A DNA stretch of 64,000 bases from Rhizobiales bacterium Ga0077545 (lineage in GTDB: Bacteria > Pseudomonadota > Alphaproteobacteria > Rhizobiales > Methylopilaceae). The DNA lies in NCBI GenBank assembly GCA_001464335.1, contig LNEV01000003.1, positions 81,863 to 145,862 of the forward strand. Reading direction: 5' to 3'. The notes below the pieces were generated by a model, which worked only from the letters and a program-made list of their open reading frames with translations, was not told the origin of the DNA and searched no databases. Below are positions 29,216-38,275 of the stretch, piece after piece (positions within the stretch are counted from its first letter, which is position 1; each line of letters starts with the position of its first letter). A program made the position numbers and the translations under genes.

Positions 29216-30171
29216 CGCGCGTCCCTGACGGTCAAGCCGGGCGCGGCCACGAGGCGGTGCGGCTCCGGCTCGATCAGCATCTGCCGCTTTCTCTCGACAA
29301 TGCCACGCACGCCCCTTTTGTATCCGCGCGTGACCATTTCGCAGCTCCAGCGGCCGGCTTCGCCTTCGATCCGATAGAGATTGTAGGCGCCGGGCTCCTT
29401 GTTGTCGTCAGAAGCGGCCGAGGCCGAAGGAACGCCAACGACCTGCACGTGCCCGCCAAGACCCATCAAAGTGGAATGGTCAGATGTGTGATTGTGCCCG
29501 TGAAGGATGAGCTCGGCCCCCGACTTCAGCAGCGCTCTCTTTATGCGCCGCGCATCCGTCAGGCGGCGGAAAAAGTCTTCGGTGCCGCCGGGCGGGTGAT
29601 GAATGAGGACGACACGGAACAGCCCCTCGTCTCCGAGCAGCTTGAGGGCGTCGGCAACGGCCCGGGCCTGTTCCTTGCCGATACGCCCCTGCGCCGAGTG
29701 AAACCCGGTGGGAACAGCCGTCGAAATGCCGACAATGCCGATGTTTCCGCGCCGCCGCACATAGGGAAAAGGGGGATCTCCTTCCACCCGTTTGCCGTCG
29801 CCGGTCATGTATTCGGACCAGTGAAGCTGCGGATGCTCCGCCGTGCCGCGCACATAGGTGTCGTGATTACCCGGAACGAGCGAAACGTAATCGGGCGAGC
29901 CGAGGGTCTCGAGGAAGGCGCGCGCCGGTGTGAACTCCGCGTCGAGCCCGATGACCGCCAGATCGCCCGTGCAGGCCACGTGATCGGGATGCTGGTTCAG
30001 CATATCGCGCGTCAGATCGGCAAGGCTGGCCATGTCGTGGCGCCCGCGGCGGCGCACGTGCCAATTCGCGTATCCCATGATCCGTTTGGAGAACAATTCA
30101 CGGAACCGGACGCGCGGCAGCGGGCCAAGATGGGGATCGGACAGATGAGCAAGCGTGAACATATGCGCCAC
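29212..30171 (-). CDS. Metallophosphoesterase
   Basis: 319 residues with the dimetal phosphoesterase motifs in order: LAHLSDPHLG, CTGDLAVIG (GD-x), VPGNHDTYV, and HHPPGGTED with LHGHNHTSDHS near the C-terminus. Members include cyclic-nucleotide phosphodiesterases (CpdA type) and other phosphohydrolases; the GNHD and GHNH spacing resembles the CpdA group, but the substrate cannot be assigned. The start may be Met1 (30171) or Met4 (30162). Confidence 0.9.
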   Translation of the reverse strand: MAHMFTLAHLSDPHLGPLPRVRFRELFSKRIMGYANWHVRRRGRHDMASLADLTRDMLNQHPDHVACTGDLAVIGLDAEFTPARAFLETLGSPDYVSLVPGNHDTYVRGTAEHPQLHWSEYMTGDGKRVEGDPPFPYVRRRGNIGIVGISTAVPTGFHSAQGRIGKEQARAVADALKLLGDEGLFRVVLIHHPPGGTEDFFRRLTDARRIKRALLKSGAELILHGHNHTSDHSTLMGLGGHVQVVGVPSASAASDDNKEPGAYNLYRIEGEAGRWSCEMVTRGYKRGVRGIVERKRQMLIEPEPHRLVAAPGLTVRDAR

Positions 30172-30245
30172 TTACCACAAATTCGGCATAGGCCGTCCAG
30201 TTCCGCGATGCCTGAAAAACTCAAATATTCGTAGGATTTCCACCA

Positions 30246-30710
30246 ATGCCGTCGTTCATCTTCACGCTCGCGCGCCCATTGCTTGCACGATTCTGGCTCC
30301 TGACGCGGGGTCTCACGCTCGGCGTGAGGGCGATCGTGATACGCGACGGAGAGGTGCTTCTGGTCCGCCACGGGTATGCCCCGGGCTGGAACTTTCCGGG
30401 TGGTGGCGTTGAAGTCGGCGAGACGGCGGAGGAGGCCCTCGGGCGCGAACTGTCGGAAGAAGCCAATGCCACCCTAACTGAGCCGGCTGTGCTGCATGGC
30501 GTGTTCCATCAACCGAGATTCAGCCGCCGCGATCACGTCCTCGTTTATGTCGCGCGCGGCTTTTCGTGGACCTCCGCTCATCCGCCCAACCGCGAAATCG
30601 CCGAATGCCGGTTTTTTCCCCTCGACGCCCTGCCCCCGGATATGAGCCCGGGCGCCCGCCGCCGCCTCGATGAAATCTGCCGGAACGCGCCAATAGCCCC
30701 TACGTGGTGA
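30246..30710 (+). CDS. NUDIX hydrolase
   Basis: 154 residues. The Nudix box reads GGGVEVGETAEEALGREL followed by SEEANA. The usual REUxEExGU is kept except that the final Gly is Asn. It is preceded by WNFPGGG, typical of enzymes cleaving nucleoside diphosphates linked to another moiety. An N-terminal hydrophobic helix region (about 6-30) may associate with membrane. The substrate is unknown. The start has AGGA seven to ten bases upstream. Confidence 0.9.
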   Translation: MPSFIFTLARPLLARFWLLTRGLTLGVRAIVIRDGEVLLVRHGYAPGWNFPGGGVEVGETAEEALGRELSEEANATLTEPAVLHGVFHQPRFSRRDHVLVYVARGFSWTSAHPPNREIAECRFFPLDALPPDMSPGARRRLDEICRNAPIAPTW

Positions 30711-30763
30711 CCCGCGGGCCCAGGCTTTCTGCCAACGCAGAATGCGGCGATGCATTCTGACGA

Positions 30764-32182
30764 TCATGCCGCGTTCAATGCGTCACGTGCGAGAGTCAGA
30801 TCTTCGACAAAACGTGCGTACTCCTCCGCCTTGCGGCCCTCATCCGGCACGCGCAGCAGATAGGACGGGTGCACGGTAATCAGCACCTGTGCTTCCGCCA
30901 GATCAAGGAAGCGCCCGCGATTTGTGGCGATCGGCAATGCGCGGCCGAACAGCCCCTGCACGGCGGTGGCGCCCAGCGCGACGATCAGCTTCGGCTGCAC
31001 CAGATAAATCTCGCGTTCGAGCCAAGGGCGGCATAAACGAATTTCCATCGCATTCGGCTTCTGGTGCAGACGCATCTTGCCGCGCGGCGTGAACTTGAAA
31101 TGCTTGACCGCATTGGTGATGTAGGCACGGCTGCGGTCAAGCCCGATTTCCTGCAATGCGCGGTCGAAGACTTGTCCGGCCGGCCCGACGAAAGGCTGAC
31201 CCGCAAGATCCTCCCTGTCGCCCGGCTGTTCGCCGACAAACATGATCTTCGCCTGTGACGGACCTTCTCCAAAAACCGTTTGCGTTGCGGGCTTCCACAG
31301 CGGACACATCCGGCACCCGCGGGCTTCTTCCCGCAAAGCTTCTAAAGTGCCGCGCTTTTCCGAAACAGGCGGGGCCGCCTTTGGGATTTCCCTCTGGCGA
31401 TTGGACTTGGGCTCGGTGATGCCGTGTGCAACCATCGTATCGGTCCTTTTTCGCGCATTTGCGATCAAAGGAGCAATGAGGTCCGCTTCCGGCAGGTTCC
31501 GCCAGTACTTGCGCGGCATTTCCGATTGCATGGCCCGTACCTTCAGGCGTGCCGGATTGAAGATCGAACTGTAATAACAACGCCAGATTTTTTCAAGCGC
31601 ATCGCCGTCCGGTGCCGCCTGCCGTCCCGCGCCGGGGCCGAAGGACAACGCCGCGCCGTCCCAATGCGCCGAGACATACGGGCTCAGGATCGACCATTCC
31701 ATATTGGGAAACCGCCGCGCGAAAAACGGTGCACCCGCCTCGATGACATGATGTTCGGGCTCGAACCAGGCCACCATGCGACCATCCCCTGCCTCGCGGA
31801 AGCGAACAAAAGCGTGCATCTTGTGAATGTCGCGCCGCACGTTCTTCGCCATCAGATTGGCGCGGGAGATGTCGCGATCCGTCAGATCCTCAAGCAAGTC
31901 ACTCGTGCGCCGCACGCGCCACAGAATGCGGTAGAGCAGCGCAAAGCGTTCCGGATCTGAATGAAGCACAACGTCCCCCGCAAGCTCGACGAACGGGCGC
32001 GGCACCGGGAACGAGCCCTGGACCTCGGGGAGTTCATCCCCTCCGAAGAGATCGGGTACATCTTCGAGATTCCAGACAACGCGCTGCGGAGGCACATCGG
32101 CCAGAACGAGCCTCCGCGCCGCGTCCCGCCAGCCCATGAAATCCGTTTGTCCAGACAACAGGATGTTATGCGGCATGCGCAA
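30764..32182 (-). CDS. UdgX-type uracil-DNA binding protein with N-terminal DUF4130 domain
   Basis: 472 residues in two parts. Residues about 10-250 are a DUF4130 / TIGR03915-like DNA-metabolism domain. Residues about 270-470 are a uracil-DNA glycosylase superfamily domain with iron-sulfur cysteines beginning CRMCPLW, motif A GEQPGDREDLAGQPFVGPAG, NAVKHFKFTPRGK, and the C-terminal HPSYLLR. The loop MRLHQKP corresponds to the UdgX R-loop, whose histidine (here about residue 373) bonds covalently to the deoxyribose after uracil release. The two domains commonly occur together beside a radical SAM gene. Its start overlaps the stop of that gene by 17 bases, so the pair is one unit. Confidence 0.88.
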   Translation of the reverse strand: MRMPHNILLSGQTDFMGWRDAARRLVLADVPPQRVVWNLEDVPDLFGGDELPEVQGSFPVPRPFVELAGDVVLHSDPERFALLYRILWRVRRTSDLLEDLTDRDISRANLMAKNVRRDIHKMHAFVRFREAGDGRMVAWFEPEHHVIEAGAPFFARRFPNMEWSILSPYVSAHWDGAALSFGPGAGRQAAPDGDALEKIWRCYYSSIFNPARLKVRAMQSEMPRKYWRNLPEADLIAPLIANARKRTDTMVAHGITEPKSNRQREIPKAAPPVSEKRGTLEALREEARGCRMCPLWKPATQTVFGEGPSQAKIMFVGEQPGDREDLAGQPFVGPAGQVFDRALQEIGLDRSRAYITNAVKHFKFTPRGKMRLHQKPNAMEIRLCRPWLEREIYLVQPKLIVALGATAVQGLFGRALPIATNRGRFLDLAEAQVLITVHPSYLLRVPDEGRKAEEYARFVEDLTLARDALNAA

Positions 32183-33392
32183 ACATGTCGAGCTGCTGCG
32201 GTGGCGCGGGCGCGATCAGGCTTGCCAGATCGCTGCGGTCGAGAAGCTGTGTCGGCCGGTGGTCGGGCAGCACGATGAACGGCAGTGCCGTCTTGAGCGG
32301 CACGCGCAAACGCTTCAAATCTTCCGCGCGAACGGCATGATGGCGCCGCGCCAGCAGAATGCGCTCCACCGTCCTGACACCAAATCCCGGCACACGCAGC
32401 AATTCCTCGCGCGAGGCCGTGTTGACATCGAGCGGAAAACGCGCGCGCTGGCGCAGCGCCCATGCAAGTTTTGGGTCCATATCGAGCGGCAGCATTCCTT
32501 CGGTCTCGGCGAAAATTTCCGCGACATCGAACCCGTAGAAGCGCAGCAGCCAATCGCCCTGATAAAGCCGGTGCTCGCGCAGAAGAGGTGGGGCCGAGGC
32601 GGGCAGCCGGGACGACGCATCGGGAATAGGGCTGAACGCCGAATAATAGACACGCTTGAGCCGGTAAGCGCCGTACAGATTGGTGCTCGTCTCCAGAATG
32701 TCCGCATCGCTTGCACCATCCGCACCTACGATCATCTGCGTGGACTGGCCCGCAGGCGAAAAGCGCGGCGCCTTCTTTTCTTCCCTGGCCTCATCGATCT
32801 TCAGACGCATGCGCCCCATCGAGCGGCGAATGGCGCGGACATCCTTTTCCGGCGCCAGTTCCGCGACGCTCGTTTCGCTTGGAAGTTCAATGTTGATCGA
32901 CAGCCGATCGGCATGGCGTCCGGCTTCGGCCAGAAGCCGCTCATCGGCATCGGGAATGGTCTTGAGATGGATGTAGCCTCGAAACCCGTTTTCTTCCCGC
33001 AGCTTGCGCGCGACCTCGACGATCTGCTCCATCGTATAATCGGCGGACCGGATGATCCCCGAGGACAGGAACAGGCCCTCTATGTAGTTACGTTTGTAGA
33101 AGTCCAGCGTCAGCGTCACCACCTCGTCCACGGTAAAACGCGCACGCGGCACGTTGGACGATGCCCGGTTGACGCAATAGAGGCAGTCGAACGCGCAGGC
33201 ATTTGTCAGCAAGATCTTCAGCAGCGAGATGCAGCGCCCATCGGGTGCATAGGAATGACAGATCCCCATGCCTTCGGTCGAACCGATACCGCTCTTCCCC
33301 TTGGAATCGCGTTTATCGGTCCCGCTCGATGCGCAGGAGGCATCGTATTTTGCGGCATCCGCGAGAATGGCGAGCTTCGTCTTGAGATCCAT
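32166..33392 (-). CDS. Putative DNA modification/repair radical SAM protein (TIGR03916 type)
   Basis: About 408 residues. The radical SAM cluster motif is NACAFDCLYCVNR (Cx3Cx2C), with an earlier conserved CHSYAPDGRC segment that may bind a further cluster. A C-terminal helix-hairpin-helix (DVNTASREELLRVPGFGVRT, then VERILLARR) suggests DNA binding. The reaction is unknown; the name reflects steady pairing with the DUF4130/UDG partner. ATG 33392 (MDLKTKLAILADAAKYDAS) is the conserved N-terminus; the frame runs on upstream without similarity. It is the first gene of the pair. Confidence 0.88.
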   Translation of the reverse strand: MDLKTKLAILADAAKYDASCASSGTDKRDSKGKSGIGSTEGMGICHSYAPDGRCISLLKILLTNACAFDCLYCVNRASSNVPRARFTVDEVVTLTLDFYKRNYIEGLFLSSGIIRSADYTMEQIVEVARKLREENGFRGYIHLKTIPDADERLLAEAGRHADRLSINIELPSETSVAELAPEKDVRAIRRSMGRMRLKIDEAREEKKAPRFSPAGQSTQMIVGADGASDADILETSTNLYGAYRLKRVYYSAFSPIPDASSRLPASAPPLLREHRLYQGDWLLRFYGFDVAEIFAETEGMLPLDMDPKLAWALRQRARFPLDVNTASREELLRVPGFGVRTVERILLARRHHAVRAEDLKRLRVPLKTALPFIVLPDHRPTQLLDRSDLASLIAPAPPQQLDMFAHAA

Positions 33393-33538
33393 CCCAGCAA
33401 TCTTAGTGTTCTTGTTTTGTTCTTTCAAGTCATTTAACGTGGTTTTCGCAATCGCTAAAATTTTCAACGACTTCGGAACGGTCTTTAGGCAGGTGCCGAT
33501 GTATCTACAGTCACGTCGTGCCGAACGGAGTGGCAAAG

Positions 33539-33766
33539 GTGAGCAATACGGAGATCGACCGGTTTCTCGAAGGACTGAATTTCGTCGAGAACCCTTGGAC
33601 CGAGCGCGCCTTCGAGCGTTCCGAGCCGAAGATCGGCGCATTGCGGAGCATCGCCGGCCACTGCGCAGCGGTGTGCTTCGGCGTCATGCTCGGCACCGTG
33701 CTCTGGCAAGCCCTTGTGTATGTAACGATCGCAGAGGTCGTTCTCGCGACGGCGCAGGTGAAATAA
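33539..33766 (+). CDS. Small single-helix membrane protein, function unknown
   Basis: 75 residues from GTG 33539, which has GGAG eight bases upstream; GTG 33518 would add seven residues. A soluble N-terminal part (NTEIDRFLEGLNFVENPWTE) is followed by one hydrophobic segment (CAAVCFGVMLGTVLWQALVY). It lies divergent to the radical SAM gene and overlaps no known gene, and its codon use is normal for the window. I do not recognise it. Confidence 0.5.
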   Translation: MSNTEIDRFLEGLNFVENPWTERAFERSEPKIGALRSIAGHCAAVCFGVMLGTVLWQALVYVTIAEVVLATAQVK

Positions 33767-33847
33767 GCCTACGCGGTTTTTGATTTCACACGCGATGCGC
33801 ACAGACGCCGCCGGTCGAGCGGGTCGTCAACACTCTCCAGCTCCGTC

Positions 33848-34168
33848 TCAGACCGGGGATGAGAGTTTCAGACCGACAATCCCGGCAACGATCAGCCCGA
33901 TGCACGCCAGGCGCATGGCGGCCGCGGATTCATTGAAAACCACGATGCCGAGAATGACCGTGCCGACGGTCCCGATCCCGGTCCAGATTGCATACGCCGT
34001 TCCAAGAGGCAGGGTGCGGAGCGCCAGCCCGAGACATCCGAGGCTGAGAACCATGCTTGCGACGGTCATGACGCTTGGCCAGAGACGCGTGAAGCCCTCG
34101 GTGTATTTCAGACCTGCCGCCCAGCCGATCTCAAGAAGTCCCGCAAGCAGAAGATAGAGCCAAGCCAT
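33848..34168 (-). CDS. sugE: SMR family guanidinium exporter (SugE/Gdx)
   Basis: 106 residues with four helices. [20 protein letters not shown] carries the essential glutamate of small multidrug resistance transporters, and [20 protein letters not shown] is typical of the SugE/Gdx subgroup, as opposed to EmrE. Gdx proteins export guanidinium in exchange for protons. The start at 34168 has AAGGAGG seven bases away. Two ACGR-loop hairpins of a guanidine-II riboswitch lie directly upstream, which strongly supports the guanidinium assignment over general drug efflux. Confidence 0.93.
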   Translation of the reverse strand: MAWLYLLLAGLLEIGWAAGLKYTEGFTRLWPSVMTVASMVLSLGCLGLALRTLPLGTAYAIWTGIGTVGTVILGIVVFNESAAAMRLACIGLIVAGIVGLKLSSPV

Positions 34169-34190
34169 GAGACATCCTCCTTGAAAAAGA

Positions 34191-34232
34191 GAGGCCGTCC
34201 TCAATGTCGGGAAAACCCGGGGTCGTCCCCGG
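34191..34232 (-). ncRNA. Guanidine-II (mini-ykkC) riboswitch
   Basis: On the minus strand there are two hairpins with ACGR loops: CCGGGG-ACGA-CCCCGG (34217-34232) and GAGG-ACGG-CCTC (34191-34202), joined by 14 bases. This is the defining architecture of mini-ykkC RNA, in which each ACGR loop binds guanidinium and the loops dock on each other. The second hairpin ends eight bases before the Shine-Dalgarno AAGGAGG (34176-34182) of the SMR gene, as expected for translational control. Both stems are perfect. Confidence 0.85.
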
Positions 34233-34350
34233 CCCGAAAAAACTAGCGCCTGGCAAGCCGGCGGCTATCCAGACCAAAGCATGACGGCACGGCGATGCTC
34301 CCCGACGGCGAATCGCCCCGCCAGCGCGCAGACTGCCGCGCGCGACCTGC

Positions 34351-34917
34351 TCAGTCCTTCGCACGCTCCATATAGGAGCCGTCTTCGGTGGCGATGACGA
34401 CGCGGGTGCCAGCCGAAATGTGCGGCGGCACCGTGGTGCGAACACCGTTGGAGAGAATGGCGGGCTTGTAGGACGAGGATGCCGTCTGGCCCTTCATCGC
34501 GGGCTCGGTCTCGGCGATTTCGAGCACGACGCTGCGCGGCAGGGTCATGGAGAGCGGCACACCGTTGTGAGTGGAGAGCTGCACCGTCATGTTTTCCTGC
34601 AGATAGGCGGCACCGTCGCCGACAACGTCGACCGGCACGTCGAGTTGCTCGTAACTGTCGGGGTTCATGAAATGGAACCCGTCGCCGTCCTGATAAAGGA
34701 AGGTGTAGTCGCGGTCCTCGACGAAGGCGCGCTCGACCTGTTCGGTGGTGCGGAAGCGCTCGGAGACCTTCACGCCATCCGTCAGGCGGCGCATGTCGAG
34801 CTGGGTCACCGGCGTTCCCTTGCCGGGGTGGATGTTCTCGGCGGTCAGGATGACGTAGAGCTTGCCGTCCATGTCGACGACATTGCCTTTGCGGAGCGAG
34901 CTGGCGATAACCTTCAC
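34351..34917 (-). CDS. efp: Elongation factor P
   Basis: 188 residues, full length. It rescues ribosomes stalled at polyproline. The modified lysine lies in the tip loop [10 protein letters not shown] (Lys33), and the C-terminal OB domains end [20 protein letters not shown] and [13 protein letters not shown]. Lysine at the tip fits beta-lysylation by EpmA and EpmB, whose genes are divergent from it starting 89 bases away. Proline-rich proteins in this window, such as the TonB-like protein, are probable clients. Confidence 0.96.
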   Translation of the reverse strand: MKVIASSLRKGNVVDMDGKLYVILTAENIHPGKGTPVTQLDMRRLTDGVKVSERFRTTEQVERAFVEDRDYTFLYQDGDGFHFMNPDSYEQLDVPVDVVGDGAAYLQENMTVQLSTHNGVPLSMTLPRSVVLEIAETEPAMKGQTASSSYKPAILSNGVRTTVPPHISAGTRVVIATEDGSYMERAKD

Positions 34918-35006
34918 GGAGCGGTCCTTGGAATTTTTGGGGCTTTGCGGCGCAAAACCGCTTTCGGCGCCCGTGTCGCATAAAAATCAGCCGTGAGAAA
35001 CCCCCG

Positions 35007-36032
35007 ATGACCAGCCTGTCCCCCTTTTGGGACCGCGGCCGCCACGCCGATCGCCGACCCTTCCTCGAGGCGCGCAACCGCATCAAGGCCGCGCTGCGGG
35101 CGGATTTCGAGGCACAAGGCTTCATCGAGACCGAGTGCGGCCAGCTTCAGGCCTCGCCCGGCAACGAGGCGCATCTGCATGGTTTTGCGACCCAGATCCG
35201 CGACCCGGACGGCACCGCCCGGCCGCTGTTTCTTCACACATCCCCTGAGTTCGCCGCCAAGAAGCTCCTGGCCGCAGGTGAGGAAAAGATCTTCGATTTC
35301 GCCCGTGTCTTCCGAAACCGCGAGCGCGGCGCGCTGCACCATCCCGAATTCACGATGCTGGAATGGTATCGCACAGGCGCCGGCTACGAGACCCTGTTCT
35401 CCGATTGCGCCGCAATCCTCAGAACGGCGGCGCGCATGACCCAATCGGAGGAGTTCGCCTGGCGCGGCGCAAGCGCCGATCCCTACGCCACGCCCGAGGA
35501 GATCACGGTCGCAGAGGCCTTCCGCGCATTCGCAGGGATCGAGCTTCTGCCGCTGCTGGACGATCTCGGCGGTCTCGCGCAGGCGGCGCGGAGTGCGGGG
35601 GTACGCATTGCGGACGACGATGTATGGGCGGACATCTACAGCCGCGTCCTCGTCGAGAAGATCGAGCCCAATCTCGGCCTCGGCCGTGCCACGATCCTGA
35701 AGGAGTATCCGATTTCCGAAGCGGCGCTGGCCCGCCCCGCCCCGCACGATGCGCGCGTGGCCGAGCGCTTCGAGCTTTACGTCTGCGGCGTGGAGCTTGC
35801 CAACGGTTTTGGCGAATTGACTGATGCGAATGCCCAGCGCGCGCGTTTCGAGAGCGAGATGAACGAGAAACGGCGTGTCTACAGCGAGACCTATCCGCTG
35901 GATGAGGACTTTCTCGCCGCGCTCGTGCACATGCCCGAAGCCTGCGGCTGCGCGCTCGGTTTCGAGCGCCTCGTCATGCTGGCAAGCGGCGCGACCCATA
36001 TCGAGCAAGTGATATGGACGCCCGTGCCGTGA
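35007..36032 (+). CDS. epmA: EF-P beta-lysine ligase EpmA (GenX/PoxA)
   Basis: 341 residues, resembling the catalytic core of class II lysyl-tRNA synthetase without the anticodon-binding domain. Motif 2 is FRNRERGALHHPEFTMLEWY and motif 3 is near GCALGFERLVMLASGA; the N-terminal region is RPFLEARNRIKAALRADFEA. It attaches beta-lysine to the tip lysine of EF-P. It lies divergent from efp, and its end overlaps epmB by 19 bases, so the enzymes are made together. Confidence 0.94.
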   Translation: MTSLSPFWDRGRHADRRPFLEARNRIKAALRADFEAQGFIETECGQLQASPGNEAHLHGFATQIRDPDGTARPLFLHTSPEFAAKKLLAAGEEKIFDFARVFRNRERGALHHPEFTMLEWYRTGAGYETLFSDCAAILRTAARMTQSEEFAWRGASADPYATPEEITVAEAFRAFAGIELLPLLDDLGGLAQAARSAGVRIADDDVWADIYSRVLVEKIEPNLGLGRATILKEYPISEAALARPAPHDARVAERFELYVCGVELANGFGELTDANAQRARFESEMNEKRRVYSETYPLDEDFLAALVHMPEACGCALGFERLVMLASGATHIEQVIWTPVP

Positions 36033-37060
36033 CCCTGCCGAAGACGCTTCGCACGCTGGACGATCTTGCCGAAGCGGGGCTTGCCGCGCCGACGCCTGCG
36101 CTCGCAGCCGTCGCCCGTAAATACGCCATCGCGATTCCACCCGCACTCGCAAAGCTCATCGACCCGAGCGATCCGAACGACCCCATCGCCCTGCAATATG
36201 TGCCGGATGCCGCAGAGCTCGAAACACGACCCGAAGAGCGGGCAGACCCGATCGGCGACCTGGCCCACTCGCCGGTCGAGGGCATCGTCCACCGCTATCC
36301 GGACCGCGTTCTTCTGAAGCCGTTGCATGTCTGCCCGGTCTATTGCCGCTTCTGCTTCCGCCGCGAAATGGTGGGGCCCGACGGCATGGGCACATTGCCG
36401 CCCGAAAAGCTCGACGCCGCGCTCGGCTACATCGCGGCGCATCCCGAGATCTGGGAGGTGATCCTCACAGGTGGCGATCCGCTCATTCTCGCGCCGCGCC
36501 GCCTCGCGCGTATCATCGAGCACCTTTCGGCCATCGCGCATGTCAAGATCGTCCGCATCCATACGCGCGTGCCGGTCGCCGATCCCGACCTCGTGGACGA
36601 CGCGCTGATCCGTGCGCTGAAAGCCGGATCGAAAACGGTCTATGTCGGCGTGCACGCCAACCACCCCCGCGAGTTGACGGAGGATGCGCGCGCGGCTCTC
36701 GCGCGCCTTGCCGATGCGGGCATTCCGCTTCTGTCGCAGACCGTGCTGCTGCGCGGCGTCAACGACATGGCCGAGACAATGGCGGCGTTGATGCGCGGTT
36801 TCGTCGAGGCACGGGTGCGCCCGTATTATCTCCACCACCCGGATCTTGCGCCGGGCACCGCGCGGTTCCGCGTCAGCGTGGAGGAAGGCCAGGCGCTCAT
36901 GCGCGCCCTGCGCGGGCACATATCGGGGCTCTGCCTGCCGACCTATGTGCTCGACATTCCCGGCGGCCACGGCAAGTCCCCGCTCGGGCCTGAGTATTTA
37001 CATGGAGATAAGATCGAGGATTTCCGCGGCGGGCGGCATGCGTACCCGCCGCAGGACTGA
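36014..37060 (+). CDS. epmB: EF-P beta-lysylation protein EpmB (lysine 2,3-aminomutase family)
   Basis: 348 residues. The radical SAM motif is CPVYCRFCFRREMVG (Cx3Cx2C), followed by GGDPLILAPRRL and PYYLHHPDLAPGTARFRV. It converts alpha-lysine to beta-lysine for EpmA with SAM, an iron-sulfur cluster and PLP. The size suits EpmB rather than the longer catabolic KamA, and the neighbours confirm it. Its stop is immediately followed by the convergent transglycosylase gene, whose stop begins at the next base. Confidence 0.93.
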   Translation: MDARAVTLPKTLRTLDDLAEAGLAAPTPALAAVARKYAIAIPPALAKLIDPSDPNDPIALQYVPDAAELETRPEERADPIGDLAHSPVEGIVHRYPDRVLLKPLHVCPVYCRFCFRREMVGPDGMGTLPPEKLDAALGYIAAHPEIWEVILTGGDPLILAPRRLARIIEHLSAIAHVKIVRIHTRVPVADPDLVDDALIRALKAGSKTVYVGVHANHPRELTEDARAALARLADAGIPLLSQTVLLRGVNDMAETMAALMRGFVEARVRPYYLHHPDLAPGTARFRVSVEEGQALMRALRGHISGLCLPTYVLDIPGGHGKSPLGPEYLHGDKIEDFRGGRHAYPPQD

Positions 37061-38275
37061 TCACCGTCCCGCGCGCAGAGCCGCGAGCAGTTCGTTGTCC
37101 GGGTAGGAATCGGCCGGAAGCCCGAGCCGCACCTGCTCCTTGCGGATCGCCGCGCGCGATCCGGCACCGATGATTCCGTCGATCTTGCCGACATCGTATC
37201 CCTTCTGCTGAAGCAGACGCTGCACCTCCTTCACGCCGTTCGCATCGAGATCGGGCGTGCCGTCGCCCTTCGACATTGCGGGGGCGCCTTCGAGGCGTGT
37301 CGCCAGATAGGCTGCCGTCGTCGAATAGATCAGCGAGTGATTCCAGGTGAGGTAAACGTTCTTGAAGTTCGGATAGGCGAGGAAAGCGGGGCCGTGGCGC
37401 CCCTGCGGAACGTGTACGGACGCTGCAATCTCGGCAAGCGGCTGCCCGTCGGCGCGCGTGACGCCGAGGCTTTTCAGATCGGCGGCGGAAAGCTCGACAT
37501 CGAGCCCGCTGCGCTCCCACGGGAAGTTCTTCGGGATACGCACCTCGACAAGCCAGGGCTCGCCGGCACGCCATCCCAGATGCTGGATGTATTTCGCGGC
37601 GGAGCCGAGCGCGTCGGCATCCGAGCGGATGAGGTTGACGTGTCCGTCGCCATCATAGTCGATGCCGAAATCCACGTAATGGCGCGGCAGGAACTGGAAC
37701 TGGCCCAATTCGCCCGCCCACGGCCCGCGCATGTCGGCCGGCTTCAGATCGCCCCGGTCGATGATCTTCAGAAGCGCCAGAAGCTCGCCGCGGAACATGT
37801 CCGGACGGCGGCAATCATAGGCGAGCGTCGTCACTGAGCTGATCGTGTTGCCGCTGCCGAGGAAGCCGCCGAAATCGGTCTCGAGGCCCCAATAGGCGGT
37901 GAGCACACCGGCCGGAACGCCGAAATCCTGCCTGATGCGTGCAAAGGTGCTCGCATTGGCCTTTATCTTGGCCTTGCCCGCCTGAAGACGGTTGTTGTTG
38001 GCCATGCGGTCGGAGAACTGCACGAAGCTCTGCGTGAACACGCTCTGCCCGCCACGGTCCTTGCCGACGATGGCTTGATCGAATCGCATATCGGGTCCGG
38101 CGGCTGCAAGCGTACGGTCGGAAATGCCCTGCGCCTTCGCGTCGGCCCTGAAATCCTGAAGCCAGGCATCGAAGCTCTTTCCGCCCTGACAGGCCGCGCC
38201 GCTGCTCTGGGCAAGCGCGAGACCGGGAGCGAGAAAGAGACCTAGGCCCAAGGCCGCAATCGTCCGCACCGCCAT
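37061..38275 (-). CDS. Lytic murein transglycosylase (MltB type) with peptidoglycan-binding domain
   Basis: 404 residues. A signal peptide (TIAALGLGLFLAPGLALAQS) precedes the SLT_2/MltB domain. The catalytic glutamate lies in YWGLETDFGGFLGSGNT, and GPWAGELGQFQFLPRHYVDF is typical. A C-terminal PG_binding_1 domain (LDANGVKEVQRLLQQKGYDV, about 335-395) follows. It cleaves glycan strands in the periplasm to form 1,6-anhydro ends. No lipobox cysteine is seen at the cleavage site, so it is probably soluble rather than a lipoprotein. Confidence 0.93.
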   Translation of the reverse strand: MAVRTIAALGLGLFLAPGLALAQSSGAACQGGKSFDAWLQDFRADAKAQGISDRTLAAAGPDMRFDQAIVGKDRGGQSVFTQSFVQFSDRMANNNRLQAGKAKIKANASTFARIRQDFGVPAGVLTAYWGLETDFGGFLGSGNTISSVTTLAYDCRRPDMFRGELLALLKIIDRGDLKPADMRGPWAGELGQFQFLPRHYVDFGIDYDGDGHVNLIRSDADALGSAAKYIQHLGWRAGEPWLVEVRIPKNFPWERSGLDVELSAADLKSLGVTRADGQPLAEIAASVHVPQGRHGPAFLAYPNFKNVYLTWNHSLIYSTTAAYLATRLEGAPAMSKGDGTPDLDANGVKEVQRLLQQKGYDVGKIDGIIGAGSRAAIRKEQVRLGLPADSYPDNELLAALRAGR

